Of a DNA stretch of 13,177 bases, positions 1 to 7,209 are shown piece after piece. The DNA lies in assembly GCA_002292365.1 (NCBI GenBank), contig DBBU01000050.1, positions 1 to 13,177 of the forward strand. Reading direction: 5' to 3'. The DNA is from Flammeovirgaceae bacterium UBA976. Its GTDB lineage: Bacteria > Bacteroidota > Bacteroidia > Cytophagales > Cyclobacteriaceae. The translations under genes were made by a program, and so were the position numbers. Below the pieces are notes generated by a model. The model ran no database searches, was not told where the DNA came from, and worked only from the letters and a program-made list of their open reading frames with translations. Positions within the stretch are counted from its first letter, which is position 1, and each line of letters starts with the position of its first letter.

Positions 1-80
1 CCTTTAGATTCCAAAAATATAATATGAGGCATTAATAGATCAATCTCATCATCGGCCCATAAAATTTTATATTGCTGCAT
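1..80 (-). CDS. porX: PorX-like response regulator, N-terminal end only (runs off the left edge)
   Basis: Reading the minus strand from the ATG at 80-78 gives 26 codons, beginning MQQYKILWADDEIDLL and continuing to the window edge without a stop. This is the first strand and acidic pocket (ADDE) of a CheY-type receiver domain. The WADDEIDLLMPHI pattern is typical of PorX, the Bacteroidota response regulator with a C-terminal PglZ/alkaline-phosphatase-like domain. PorX works with PorY in controlling the type IX secretion system. Only the N-terminus is visible, so the effector domain is inferred from the family. The gene diverges from the HD-domain gene, with 51 nt between the two proposed starts. 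Another receiver protein is possible, but the wording of the N-terminus makes PorX the best reading. Confidence 0.82.
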   Translation of the reverse strand, partial: MQQYKILWADDEIDLLMPHIIFLESK

Positions 81-131
81 TTTTACGAAAATCCTTTTGT
101 ATGTTCACACTATAATAGACTCGAATATACT

Positions 132-1373
132 TTGAATAAAAAGAAAATATTTAATGATCCTGTTTATGGTTTTATAAACATACCCAATGCACTCATTTTT
201 GATATCATCGAGCATCCCTATTTTCAAAGATTGCGTAGAATAAAGCAACTGGGGCTCTCTGATTATGTATATCCAGGTGCCATTCATACGCGATTTAGTC
301 ATGCTTTAGGAGCGATGCATTTGATGAGGAAAACATTAGATAGTCTTCGCGAGAAAGGTCAAATGATTTTTGAAGCTGAATACGAAGGCGCATTAATTGC
401 CATTCTTCTGCACGATATTGGTCATGGTCCTTTTTCGCACACATTGGAATTCAGTCTTTTCAAAAATGTCTCCCATGAAAGCATCACCGCTTGGACGCTT
501 GATGCATTGAATAAAGATTTCGCGGGCAAACTAACCTTAGCCATTGAAATATTTAAGGGTACCTATCCTCGCAAATTCCTTACTCAATTGGTTTCTAGCC
601 AACTGGATATGGACCGGCTCGATTACCTTAAAAGAGATTGTTTTTTTACTGGTGTTCAAGAAGGTACGGTCGGAGCTGAACGTATCATCAAAATGCTCAA
701 TGTGGTAGATGATGAGCTCGTCGTTGAAGAAAAAGGAATTTATAGTATTGAAAGTTTTATCAGCGCCCGTAGAATCATGTATTGGCAGGTTTATTTACAT
801 AAAACTTCTATTTGTAGTGAAAAGATGCTCATTGAGCTCATCAAACGGGTAAGCATCTGTTGGGACAAAAAAACATCCATGTCCGCTACTCCTGCCCTCA
901 GTCTATTTCTCAGCAATGATCTTTCAGCCCAAGATTTCAATAAAAATCCAAAATTACTTGAAACATTTATGGAATTAGATGATACTGATATTTGGGGAAG
1001 TATCAAACTTTGGTTAAATCATGAAGATCCCGTCATTAATATATTGAGCAACGCTTTAAAAGATCGGAGATTATTTAAAATTGAGATACTGGAAGAGCCT
1101 CTGAAATCAGTTCGACTAACTGATATCAAAAAAAAGGTTGCAAAAAGGTTAAAGCTGCCCCTTGAAATGACTCATAGTTTAGTCACCCATGGCAGTGTTA
1201 CCAATGCCGCTTATACTGCAAAGAATCATACTATAAATATTTTAAGAAAAAATGGGAAAGTCGAAGAAATAACGGCTGCTGTTGATTTACCCAACATCAA
1301 AGTGATGAGTAAAATTGTGAAAAAAAATTATCTTTGCTATCCCAAAACCTTATATTTACCGAAATATTTATAA
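132..1373 (+). CDS. HD-domain phosphohydrolase (dGTPase/SAMHD1-like family)
   Basis: The protein has 413 residues when started at the TTG at 132, giving MNKKKIFNDPVYGF, the usual beginning of this Bacteroidota family. An upstream TTG at 72 is in frame but lies inside the start of the divergent porX gene, so I reject it. The metal site is visible: H57 in TRFSH, the HD pair H94-D95 in LLHDIGHGPFSH, and the later aspartates in SQLDMDRLDYLKRD (about 156-169). This arrangement matches HD phosphohydrolases related to dGTP triphosphohydrolases, which cleave (deoxy)nucleotides or other phosphoesters. The real substrate cannot be read from the sequence. It is the first gene of the lipid A operon, 32 nt before lpxD. 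No signal peptide or membrane segment is seen, so it should be cytoplasmic. I saw no convincing ribosome-binding site. Confidence 0.85.
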   Translation: MNKKKIFNDPVYGFINIPNALIFDIIEHPYFQRLRRIKQLGLSDYVYPGAIHTRFSHALGAMHLMRKTLDSLREKGQMIFEAEYEGALIAILLHDIGHGPFSHTLEFSLFKNVSHESITAWTLDALNKDFAGKLTLAIEIFKGTYPRKFLTQLVSSQLDMDRLDYLKRDCFFTGVQEGTVGAERIIKMLNVVDDELVVEEKGIYSIESFISARRIMYWQVYLHKTSICSEKMLIELIKRVSICWDKKTSMSATPALSLFLSNDLSAQDFNKNPKLLETFMELDDTDIWGSIKLWLNHEDPVINILSNALKDRRLFKIEILEEPLKSVRLTDIKKKVAKRLKLPLEMTHSLVTHGSVTNAAYTAKNHTINILRKNGKVEEITAAVDLPNIKVMSKIVKKNYLCYPKTLYLPKYL

Positions 1374-1405
1374 TTGGTCAATCCAATGACAAAATGAAAA
1401 GTTAA

Positions 1406-2434
1406 ATGAACTTTACCTTAGAGCAAATTGCTCATCTTATAGGAGGAAAATTAGACGGGTCAAAAGAGACTAAGGTAAATACTATCAGTTCTATCGAAGA
1501 TGCTAAGGAAGGAAGTATCACTTTTCTATCCAACCCAAAGTATGAGCCCCTCATTTACGAAACCCAAGCGTCAGCAGTTATTGTTGATGAGAAGCTTTTT
1601 CTAAATAAAAAAATAAATACAGCCCTTATCAGAGTTGCAGATTCCTATGCTGCTTTTACCGCTCTGTTAGAAGCATATGATCGGCTACTTTCCTTCAACA
1701 AGACTGGAATTGAAGAACCTAGCTTTATAAATAAAACGGCTACGCATGGATCAGACATTTATGTAGGCGCCTTCTCTTATATTGGGAGCAATGTTAAAAT
1801 AGGTGATCAAGTAAAAATTTATCCCAATGCCTATATTGGTGATGATGTCACTATTGGTCATCAAACTATTATTCATCCAGGGGTTAGAATTTATGCTAAA
1901 AGTGTGATTGGAAGTCATTGTACCCTGCAGGCAGGAGCGGTTGTGGGAAGTGATGGTTTCGGATATGCTCCTCTTGAGGATGGCTCTTATAAAAAAATAC
2001 CTCAATTGGGTAATGTTGTTTTAGAAGATCATGTGGATGTAGGGGCCAATACAGTGATAGATTGTGCCACCTTTAACACAACGCTGATCAAAAAAGGAGT
2101 CAAATTAGATAATTTGATTCAAATTGGTCACAACACCCTGATTGGAGAAAATACCGTAATTGCGGCTCAAACAGGCATCGCTGGCTCTGTAAAAATAGGC
2201 GAAAATTGTAAAATAGGTGGACAAGTTGGGATTGCTGGACATTTAAAAATAGCTGCTAAAACGCAAATACAAGCTCAATCTGGAGTTTCAAAAAATACCA
2301 AAGTAGCTCAAACCATCTATGGAACCCCTGCCATTGACTTCAATAATTATCTTAGATCCTACACTGTGTACAAAAAATTACCTAAAGTAATGAAGCAGAT
2401 TGAAAAAATTGAGGAAAAACTCTTAAATTTGTAG
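1406..2434 (+). CDS. lpxD: UDP-3-O-(3-hydroxyacyl)glucosamine N-acyltransferase
   Basis: LpxD transfers a 3-hydroxyacyl chain from acyl carrier protein to the 2-amino group of UDP-3-O-acyl-glucosamine, the third step of lipid A synthesis in the cytoplasm. The 342-residue length is normal for the family. An N-terminal uridine-binding domain (about 1-100, with SITFLSNPKY near 37-46) is followed by a left-handed beta-helix of hexapeptide repeats (about 112-300), such as IGDDVTIGHQTIIHPG. The conserved GSDGFGYA motif is at 181-188. The catalytic histidine is H242 in LIQIGHNTLIGEN, equivalent to H239 of the E. coli enzyme. A helical tail (about 310-342) closes the trimer. It lies 32 nt after the HD gene and 11 nt before lpxC-fabZ, so it is very probably co-transcribed with both. 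Confidence 0.95.
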   Translation: MNFTLEQIAHLIGGKLDGSKETKVNTISSIEDAKEGSITFLSNPKYEPLIYETQASAVIVDEKLFLNKKINTALIRVADSYAAFTALLEAYDRLLSFNKTGIEEPSFINKTATHGSDIYVGAFSYIGSNVKIGDQVKIYPNAYIGDDVTIGHQTIIHPGVRIYAKSVIGSHCTLQAGAVVGSDGFGYAPLEDGSYKKIPQLGNVVLEDHVDVGANTVIDCATFNTTLIKKGVKLDNLIQIGHNTLIGENTVIAAQTGIAGSVKIGENCKIGGQVGIAGHLKIAAKTQIQAQSGVSKNTKVAQTIYGTPAIDFNNYLRSYTVYKKLPKVMKQIEKIEEKLLNL

Positions 2435-2445
2435 CCCAAAACTCA

Positions 2446-3837
2446 ATGAAATTTAATCAACATACCGTTATCGGCGAAGCAGTCGTCTCGGGCATAGGCT
2501 TGCATACAGGCGTAGTGAGCAATATGACTTTCACTCCTGCCAAAATCAACCATGGAATCAAGTTTCAAAGAATAGATTTAGATAATCAACCCATTATTGA
2601 CGCCGATGTAGACAATGTGGTAGATTTGTCTCGAGGCACAAGTATTGAGCAAAATGGGGGAAGAATTAATACGGTCGAACACGTGTTATCAGCTTTAGTC
2701 GCCTTAGAAATAGACAATGTTTTGATAAAAATTGATGGACCTGAGCCCCCCATTATGGATGGTAGTGCGAGACAATTTATGGATGCCATTCTTGAAATCG
2801 GATTACAAGAACAAGCTGCTCCGAGAAACTTTTTTGAGTTACCTCACAGCGTCTTTTATGAAGACAAAGTACGAGATGTTGAAATCATCGCACTTCCCTT
2901 AGATGATTACAGAGTCACTGTAATGGTGGACTATAACTCACCTGTTCTTGGAAGTCAGCATGCCTCATTGAATAAATTAACAGATTTCTATGAGCAAATC
3001 AGTGATGCTAGAACTTTTTGCTTTTTACATGAAATCGAAGAGCTGTACAAACAAGACTTGATCAAAGGGGGTGATATTTCTAACGCCATTGTAGTGGTTG
3101 ATCGAATGGTGAAACCAGGTGAACTAGATCATCTGGCCCATTTACTGAATAAACCCAAAGTTGAAGTCGAGAAAGAAGGTATCCTAAATAACGTAAGTCT
3201 TAGATATAAAAACGAACCTGCCAGACACAAGTTATTAGACATCGTAGGGGATTTAGCATTGGTGGGCAGACCTATTAAAGCCCAAATAATGGCTGCTCGT
3301 CCTGGGCATGCTGCGAATATCGCTTTCGCTCGAAAACTCAAAAAAATAATCCAAAAAACCTCCCATAGTAAAATACCACAATACGATCCTAAAATACCTC
3401 CGGTAATGGATATCAATAAAATTGCGAAAATCTTACCCCATAGATATCCATTTTTACTAATTGATAAAATTTTTCATCTGGATGATAAATCGGTGGGGGG
3501 TATTAAAAATGTTACCTACAATGAGCCTTTCTTTCAGGGCCATTTTCCTGGAAACCCCGTAATGCCGGGTGTCTTACAAGTTGAAGCAATGGCCCAAATT
3601 GGAGGTATCTTAGCGCTTAATTCGGTATCAGACCCTGAGAATTATTGGACTTACTTCTTAGGTATCGATAATTTTAAATTTAAAAAAATGGTTTTTCCAG
3701 GAGATACCCTCATATTTAAATGTGAATTATTGGAACCAATCAGGAGAGGCTTCGTAAAAATGTCAGGAGTTGCTTATATTGGGAACCAATTAGTTTGTGA
3801 AGGTAACATGACTGCCGTACTCGTAAAAAAAGAATAA
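2446..3837 (+). CDS. lpxC-fabZ: Bifunctional UDP-3-O-acyl-N-acetylglucosamine deacetylase / 3-hydroxyacyl-ACP dehydratase
   Basis: This 463-residue protein joins two enzymes. LpxC (about 1-305) is the zinc deacetylase that commits the cell to lipid A. Its E78-H79 in [10 protein letters not shown]261 and D265 in [10 protein letters not shown], and H288 in [13 protein letters not shown] are the expected catalytic and zinc residues. FabZ (about 320-463) dehydrates 3-hydroxyacyl-ACP. Its hot-dog-fold motifs HRYPFLLID (332-340) and [13 protein letters not shown] are present, with catalytic H366 and E380. A lysine-rich linker (about 298-320) separates the halves. The fusion is characteristic of Bacteroidota and gives equal amounts of two enzymes that draw on the same 3-hydroxyacyl-ACP pool. 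The stop codon overlaps the lpxA start by 1 nt (TAATG), which suggests translational coupling. Confidence 0.97.
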   Translation: MKFNQHTVIGEAVVSGIGLHTGVVSNMTFTPAKINHGIKFQRIDLDNQPIIDADVDNVVDLSRGTSIEQNGGRINTVEHVLSALVALEIDNVLIKIDGPEPPIMDGSARQFMDAILEIGLQEQAAPRNFFELPHSVFYEDKVRDVEIIALPLDDYRVTVMVDYNSPVLGSQHASLNKLTDFYEQISDARTFCFLHEIEELYKQDLIKGGDISNAIVVVDRMVKPGELDHLAHLLNKPKVEVEKEGILNNVSLRYKNEPARHKLLDIVGDLALVGRPIKAQIMAARPGHAANIAFARKLKKIIQKTSHSKIPQYDPKIPPVMDINKIAKILPHRYPFLLIDKIFHLDDKSVGGIKNVTYNEPFFQGHFPGNPVMPGVLQVEAMAQIGGILALNSVSDPENYWTYFLGIDNFKFKKMVFPGDTLIFKCELLEPIRRGFVKMSGVAYIGNQLVCEGNMTAVLVKKE

Positions 3838-4613
3838 TGAATAACCCCTCAGCTTTTGTCCATCCCGATGCCAAAATAGGTCAAAATGTAGTTATTGAGC
3901 CTTTTGCTTACGTAGACAAGGATACAGAAATAGGTGATGGCTGTTGGATTGGTCCCAACGCTTGCATTTGGGAAGGTTCTAGAATAGGTAATAATTGTAA
4001 AATTTTTGCGGGCGCACAAATCTCATCAATTCCGCAAGATTTAAAATTCGCAGGGGAAAAAACCTTGACGATCATAGGTAAAAACACCACTATTAGAGAA
4101 TTTGTAACTATTTCACGAGGGACTAGTCATAGAAAGCAAACCGTTATTGGTGAACATAATTTACTGATGGCCTATGTCCATGTTGCGCACGATTGTATCT
4201 TAGGAAATCATTGTATTGTATCTAATTCGGTTCAAATAGCTGGTCATGTATCCTTGGGCGATTATGCCATCATCGGCGGTACAGCAGCCATAAGACAATT
4301 TGTAAAAATTGGAGCTCATGTGATGATTGCTGGAGGTTCTCTTGTTCGCAAAGATGTACCTCCCTATGTCTCAGCGGCACGTGAACCCCTGAGCTACAGC
4401 GGCATCAATGCAATTGGCCTGAGGAGAAGGAAGTTTACCACGCACGAACTTAATAACATTCAAGAAATGTATCGGATTATATATCTGAGTGATTTAAATA
4501 TTAGTAAAGCGCTTGAGAAAATTCAAAGCGATTTTAAATCCTCAAAAGAAAAAAATCTCATCATAAAATTCATTCAAGAATCAGAGCGAGGTATCATGAA
4601 AGGTATTGAATGA
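3837..4613 (+). CDS. lpxA: Acyl-ACP--UDP-N-acetylglucosamine O-acyltransferase
   Basis: LpxA moves a 3-hydroxyacyl group from ACP to the 3-OH of UDP-GlcNAc, the first step of lipid A synthesis. The 258-residue length is typical. Hexapeptide repeats forming a left-handed beta-helix run from about residue 8 to 185. The active-site segment HVAHDCILGNHCIVSN carries H118, equivalent to E. coli H125, and the following QIAGHVSLGDYAIIGG carries H137. The C-terminal part from about 190 is helical, with the INAIGLRRR signature at its start. The start overlaps the lpxC-fabZ stop by 1 nt, and its own stop overlaps the next gene by 4 nt (ATGA). The whole block therefore reads as one translationally coupled operon. 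No residue looks abnormal. Confidence 0.96.
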   Translation: MNNPSAFVHPDAKIGQNVVIEPFAYVDKDTEIGDGCWIGPNACIWEGSRIGNNCKIFAGAQISSIPQDLKFAGEKTLTIIGKNTTIREFVTISRGTSHRKQTVIGEHNLLMAYVHVAHDCILGNHCIVSNSVQIAGHVSLGDYAIIGGTAAIRQFVKIGAHVMIAGGSLVRKDVPPYVSAAREPLSYSGINAIGLRRRKFTTHELNNIQEMYRIIYLSDLNISKALEKIQSDFKSSKEKNLIIKFIQESERGIMKGIE

Positions 4614-5242
4614 GGGTTAAACTTAATAAAGTTGGGAAGCGGTTCAATAAAGAATGGATTCTTAGAAACTTAAGTTTAGATATTCCATCCCAATCTTCTC
4701 TAAGCATCACTGGTGCCAATGGAAGTGGGAAAAGTACCTTAATAAAATTGATATCCGCCTACATGGAACCCACATTAGGTAATATTCAATATTTCGAGAA
4801 TAAAAATATTTATCCCATTGAAAGCATATCTCAATCAATAGGTTTGGCAGCTCCTTATGTCGATTTGATAGAAGAATTCAGTCTAAGAGAACATGTAGAA
4901 TTTCATTTCAAATTTAGATCTACCCCTTTCTCCCTAGACGAAATCATAGCAAAAACAAATTTTCAATTTTTCATTGATAAAAAAGTCAAGGATTTTTCTT
5001 CTGGAATGAAACAACGTCTCAAACTCGCCCTTGCCATCTATGCCGAAAATAAATTGCTTATATTGGATGAACCTACTTCAAATTTAGATCAGGAAGGTAT
5101 TGAATGGTATCGCGATGAGATACTACAAAAATTAGGGACATGCACCATAATCGTAGCCTCAAATCAACAACATGAATATGATTTTATCCCTTACACGATC
5201 AACCTAAGTAATAAGCAAAAGATATACGTTGAACCTATATAA
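4610..5242 (+). CDS. ABC-type ATPase subunit, divergent, without a neighbouring permease
   Basis: This 210-residue protein is a single ABC nucleotide-binding domain. Walker A is GANGSGKST (35-43), the signature is FSSGMKQRLKL (129-139), and Walker B with the catalytic Glu is LLILDEPTSNLD (149-160, E154). Two usual residues are missing. The Q-loop position reads IGLAAPYVDL with no Gln, and the switch position reads IIVASNQQ with Asn (N185) where His is normal. There are no membrane segments and no permease gene next to it, so its partner must be encoded elsewhere or it acts alone. It overlaps lpxA by 4 nt and is the last gene of the lipid A operon, which suggests an envelope or lipid role. That is inference from context; the substrate is unknown. 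Confidence 0.88.
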   Translation: MRVKLNKVGKRFNKEWILRNLSLDIPSQSSLSITGANGSGKSTLIKLISAYMEPTLGNIQYFENKNIYPIESISQSIGLAAPYVDLIEEFSLREHVEFHFKFRSTPFSLDEIIAKTNFQFFIDKKVKDFSSGMKQRLKLALAIYAENKLLILDEPTSNLDQEGIEWYRDEILQKLGTCTIIVASNQQHEYDFIPYTINLSNKQKIYVEPI

Positions 5243-5683
5243 AGACCTAGATATCTTTGTTTTCAGTAAAATCATGAGTCCATAAGCTATTCAAAGATTT
5301 TTTGCCCTTTAAAACTCGCTCGTGATCAAATGAGATTATCTAAACACACGCTTAAGTATACACTAACATCATTCCTAACTAAGATGGAAGACTTAACCAT
5401 AGGTATTTGAAAATAAAAGAGTCCTAAAGAAAACCGAGCCAATTAAATGGATGTCCTCTCCTCAAATAAAAATATTTACCAAATGATCTGTTTCGAAGAC
5501 ATTTAATTAATAAAACATTAAAAAGTTAAGGGTTAAACTAGTTTTTATTATTTTTAAGTATGATGAATATAATTTCTAATCATAAATTTAATTGCAATAC
5601 AATATATATTAAGATGTACGTTTGAGTATTAAGTATAAAAATGTTAACCTTGTGTAATAATTATTCTTTGATAAATCGATAAT
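5243..5683 (+). other. Intergenic region of 441 nt, AT-rich
   Basis: No plausible gene is seen on either strand. The longest ATG-started plus-strand reading frame I noticed (5447-5506) has 19 codons and no supporting features. No GC-rich hairpin with a T-run follows the ABC ATPase stop, so the end of the lipid A operon transcript is not visible. The right part becomes very A/T rich and contains a good candidate promoter (5592-5624) for the lipoprotein gene at 5684. The rest shows nothing I can interpret. Confidence 0.6.
5592..5624 (+). promoter_or_regulatory. Candidate Bacteroidota-type promoter for the lipoprotein gene at 5684
   Basis: TACGTTTG at 5617-5624 matches the Bacteroidota -7 element TAnnTTTG exactly. 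A TTG at 5592-5594 lies 22 nt upstream, within the spacing usual for the -33 element. Transcription would begin near 5630 and give a leader of about 55 nt. A second, looser TATTCTTTG at 5662-5670 sits closer to the ATG and could be an alternative. Confidence 0.45.
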
Positions 5684-6172
5684 ATGAAGACTCTAAACAT
5701 AAAAATCATAAAAGGCTTATTCTTCACATGTGCCTGCGCTACCTTGTTAATTTTCGCCAATTGCGGTGATGATAGTGATCCGTCCCAATCAGAAGAAATT
5801 AATCCTTCTGCCGCCGAGACAAATGCCTCGCTCCTAGATAAAAATTGGTCGTTAAGTTCTGCTACAAACGCGGGTACTCCCAGAGATGAATGGACAGGAT
5901 TCACGCTAAAATTAAACATAGATACAGATTTGGCAGGGGGTAGTTATACAGCCTCAGGTATTCCATCAGACGAAGGTGCAAATCTAGCCTGGTCCACTTC
6001 AGGTACATTTACTGCCAATAGTGATCTTACTACATTAACCAGAAATGATGGCATAGTAATGACACTTGTGGTTAGTGAAACTGCCCTAAACGTATCTTTT
6101 ACTGTTCCAGAATCTAGTGGCCGAGTGGATGGATTCACTGGTGCTTGGGTTTTCAAAATGGTACCTGATTAA
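5684..6172 (+). CDS. Small lipoprotein with a lipocalin-like beta-rich domain
   Basis: The 162-residue protein starts with a basic, hydrophobic signal sequence ending in LLIFANC, so C27 is the likely lipidated cysteine. Asn just before the cysteine is less common than Gly, Ser or Ala. The next residues, GDDSD, are acidic. In Bacteroidota an acidic patch right after the cysteine can act as a signal for export to the cell surface. The mature part begins LLDKNWSLSSA and continues with alternating hydrophobic strands rich in Thr, Ser and Gly to WVFKMVPD. This resembles the small lipocalin-like or DUF5004-type lipoproteins of the phylum, but I cannot assign it firmly. It has its own promoter candidate and a strong terminator, so it looks like a single-gene unit. 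Ligand and role are unknown. Confidence 0.75.
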   Translation: MKTLNIKIIKGLFFTCACATLLIFANCGDDSDPSQSEEINPSAAETNASLLDKNWSLSSATNAGTPRDEWTGFTLKLNIDTDLAGGSYTASGIPSDEGANLAWSTSGTFTANSDLTTLTRNDGIVMTLVVSETALNVSFTVPESSGRVDGFTGAWVFKMVPD

Positions 6173-6192
6173 ACAATTAAATTTTAAAAACA

Positions 6193-6220
6193 AAAAGGGC
6201 AATTATTTAATTGCCCTTTT
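6193..6220 (+). terminator. Strong intrinsic terminator after the lipoprotein gene
   Basis: A 12-bp stem pairs AAAAGGGCAATT (6193-6204) with AATTGCCCTTTT (6209-6220) around a 4-nt loop, ATTT. It lies 20 nt after the lipoprotein stop. The A-run before and T-run after the GC core mean it could work in both directions. The stem is directly followed by the start of the next plus-strand gene. Confidence 0.85.
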
Positions 6221-6225
6221 CTATT

Positions 6226-6717
6226 ATGTGGAATAAATCATTCGAGTCTGATAAAAATGAGATATTAAGAACCGTTCAATACCAACAAAAGGGTTTTTTG
6301 ATGCGTTCGACAATATCTAGTGCTATTCGTAATTTCCTCAAAATAGAAAATCCTTTGGCCATTGAAGACGACTTTATTCGTGAATTAAAAAATAAAAGAA
6401 ATTTTGACGTCTCCTTTTTAAATGAATTCTATAGATATGCCGCCGATAGCTATCGCTACAGCAGAAGTGACAATCAACTTGAATTTATATGGGATGGCAC
6501 TCCACACACAGAAATTTACAGAATAGCCTGGTACGAGCATTACCAGAAGCTCATAAATGATTTAGCCTATCACCCCTTTTTCAATAGACTCATCATTAAA
6601 AGCACGGTAATCAATACCCATGAAAATCGAGCCCTGCTTAAAACTGCTCTCATTAAAATAATAAAATCTCATTCTAGAGTTAAAGAAACAGCATTCAAAA
6701 TCAAAAAAACAGCCTAA
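6226..6717 (+). CDS. Protein of unknown function
   Basis: I do not recognise this 163-residue protein. The ATG at 6226 gives MWNKSFESDKNEILR and lies 5 nt after the terminator stem. A TTG at 6211 in the same frame lies inside the hairpin and is unlikely. A later ATG at 6301 (MRSTISSAIRNFLKI, 139 residues) is a real alternative, since it would leave room for a leader. The middle is unusually aromatic (FYRYAADSYRYSR, then IYRIAWYEHY) and the C-terminus is very basic (KSHSRVKETAFKIKKTA). No signal peptide or membrane segment is evident, so it is probably cytoplasmic. The basic tail might bind nucleic acid, but nothing shows this. It converges with the minus-strand gene, with 16 nt between the stops. 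Confidence 0.6.
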   Translation: MWNKSFESDKNEILRTVQYQQKGFLMRSTISSAIRNFLKIENPLAIEDDFIRELKNKRNFDVSFLNEFYRYAADSYRYSRSDNQLEFIWDGTPHTEIYRIAWYEHYQKLINDLAYHPFFNRLIIKSTVINTHENRALLKTALIKIIKSHSRVKETAFKIKKTA

Positions 6718-6733
6718 TCAATTCGATTTATTA

Positions 6734-7078
6734 TTAATGCACAATACCACATACTTTGCATAATTTTCTTTTAGCTAAAGGCCTTTTTTTAGGAGGCCTT
6801 TTATGACCAAAATAGCTCTTATCTGAATATTGTGGTTTTTCCAATATTTTAACACTCTTTTTTTTATCTTTCGCTACCTGCTTCATGCGATCTTCATACT
6901 CCTCTTTACCTTCTTTTTGCGATTTGAAAAAACTATTTTTTCCAGATTTAAAAACCTTGACGCTTTTTTTAATTTGAGATGAAGTCTTGGCTGAATTATC
7001 TATATCACGAGAGCTTTGCGCAAAGATCGAACTCAGAGCAGATATCATCAATAGAATAAAACAAAATGCTTTTGACAT
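6734..7078 (-). CDS. Small, highly basic secreted protein with a C-terminal CxxC
   Basis: This 114-residue protein begins with a clear signal peptide (MSKAFCFILLMISALSSIFA) and a likely cut after A20, leaving Gln as the first mature residue. The mature part is dominated by Lys, Ser, Glu and Gln and has no obvious folded core. The C-terminus, RPPKKRPLAKRKLCKVCGIVH, has a CxxC followed by a final His, which could bind a metal or form a disulfide. I do not know a function. It probably acts in the periplasm or outside the cell. The gene diverges from the 7210 gene across a 131-nt spacer that holds an inverted repeat and a candidate promoter for this strand. Confidence 0.65.
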   Translation of the reverse strand: MSKAFCFILLMISALSSIFAQSSRDIDNSAKTSSQIKKSVKVFKSGKNSFFKSQKEGKEEYEDRMKQVAKDKKKSVKILEKPQYSDKSYFGHKRPPKKRPLAKRKLCKVCGIVH

Positions 7079-7103
7079 TAAAAAAAATATTTTTAATATA
7101 ACG

Positions 7104-7111
7104 CAAATCTA
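7104..7111 (-). promoter_or_regulatory. Candidate -7 promoter element for the minus-strand gene at 7078
   Basis: On the minus strand the bases read TAGATTTG, an exact match to TAnnTTTG. It lies 25 nt before the ATG, so the leader would be about 20 nt. I did not find a well-spaced TTG -33 element. Confidence 0.35.
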
Positions 7112-7118
7112 TAGCTCA

Positions 7119-7146
7119 TTATTTCAAATACTTCTTTTTGAAATAA
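7119..7146. repeat. Perfect 10-bp inverted repeat in a divergent spacer
   Basis: TTATTTCAAA (7119-7128) and TTTGAAATAA (7137-7146) are exact reverse complements separated by 8 nt. The dyad lies between two divergent genes for secreted proteins, just upstream of the candidate -7 box of the minus-strand gene. It could be an operator for a dimeric regulator. With almost no GC it would make a poor terminator. Confidence 0.6.
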
Positions 7147-7209
7147 AGTATTATTTTTAAGAATTTATATTTCATCATCCATTAGCCATATTTACTTTAT
7201 TTTAGCTTC

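Noticed and set aside
72..131. Upstream TTG start adding 20 residues to the HD protein
   Set aside because: It lies within the porX start on the other strand, and the added residues do not look like the family. The TTG at 132 gives the usual N-terminus.
126..134. TATACTTTG as a promoter for the HD gene
   Set aside because: The spacing inside the element is 3 nt rather than 2, and transcription would start after the proposed start codon.
5447..5506. A 19-codon ORF in the 5243-5683 gap
   Set aside because: It is very short, with no signal sequence, motif or ribosome-binding site. Such ORFs are expected by chance.
6777..6801. AAAGGCC/GGCCTTT hairpin next to a T-run
   Set aside because: It lies inside the coding frame of the basic secreted protein, where the Lys/Arg/Pro-rich stretch explains the bases. 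The loop is 11 nt.
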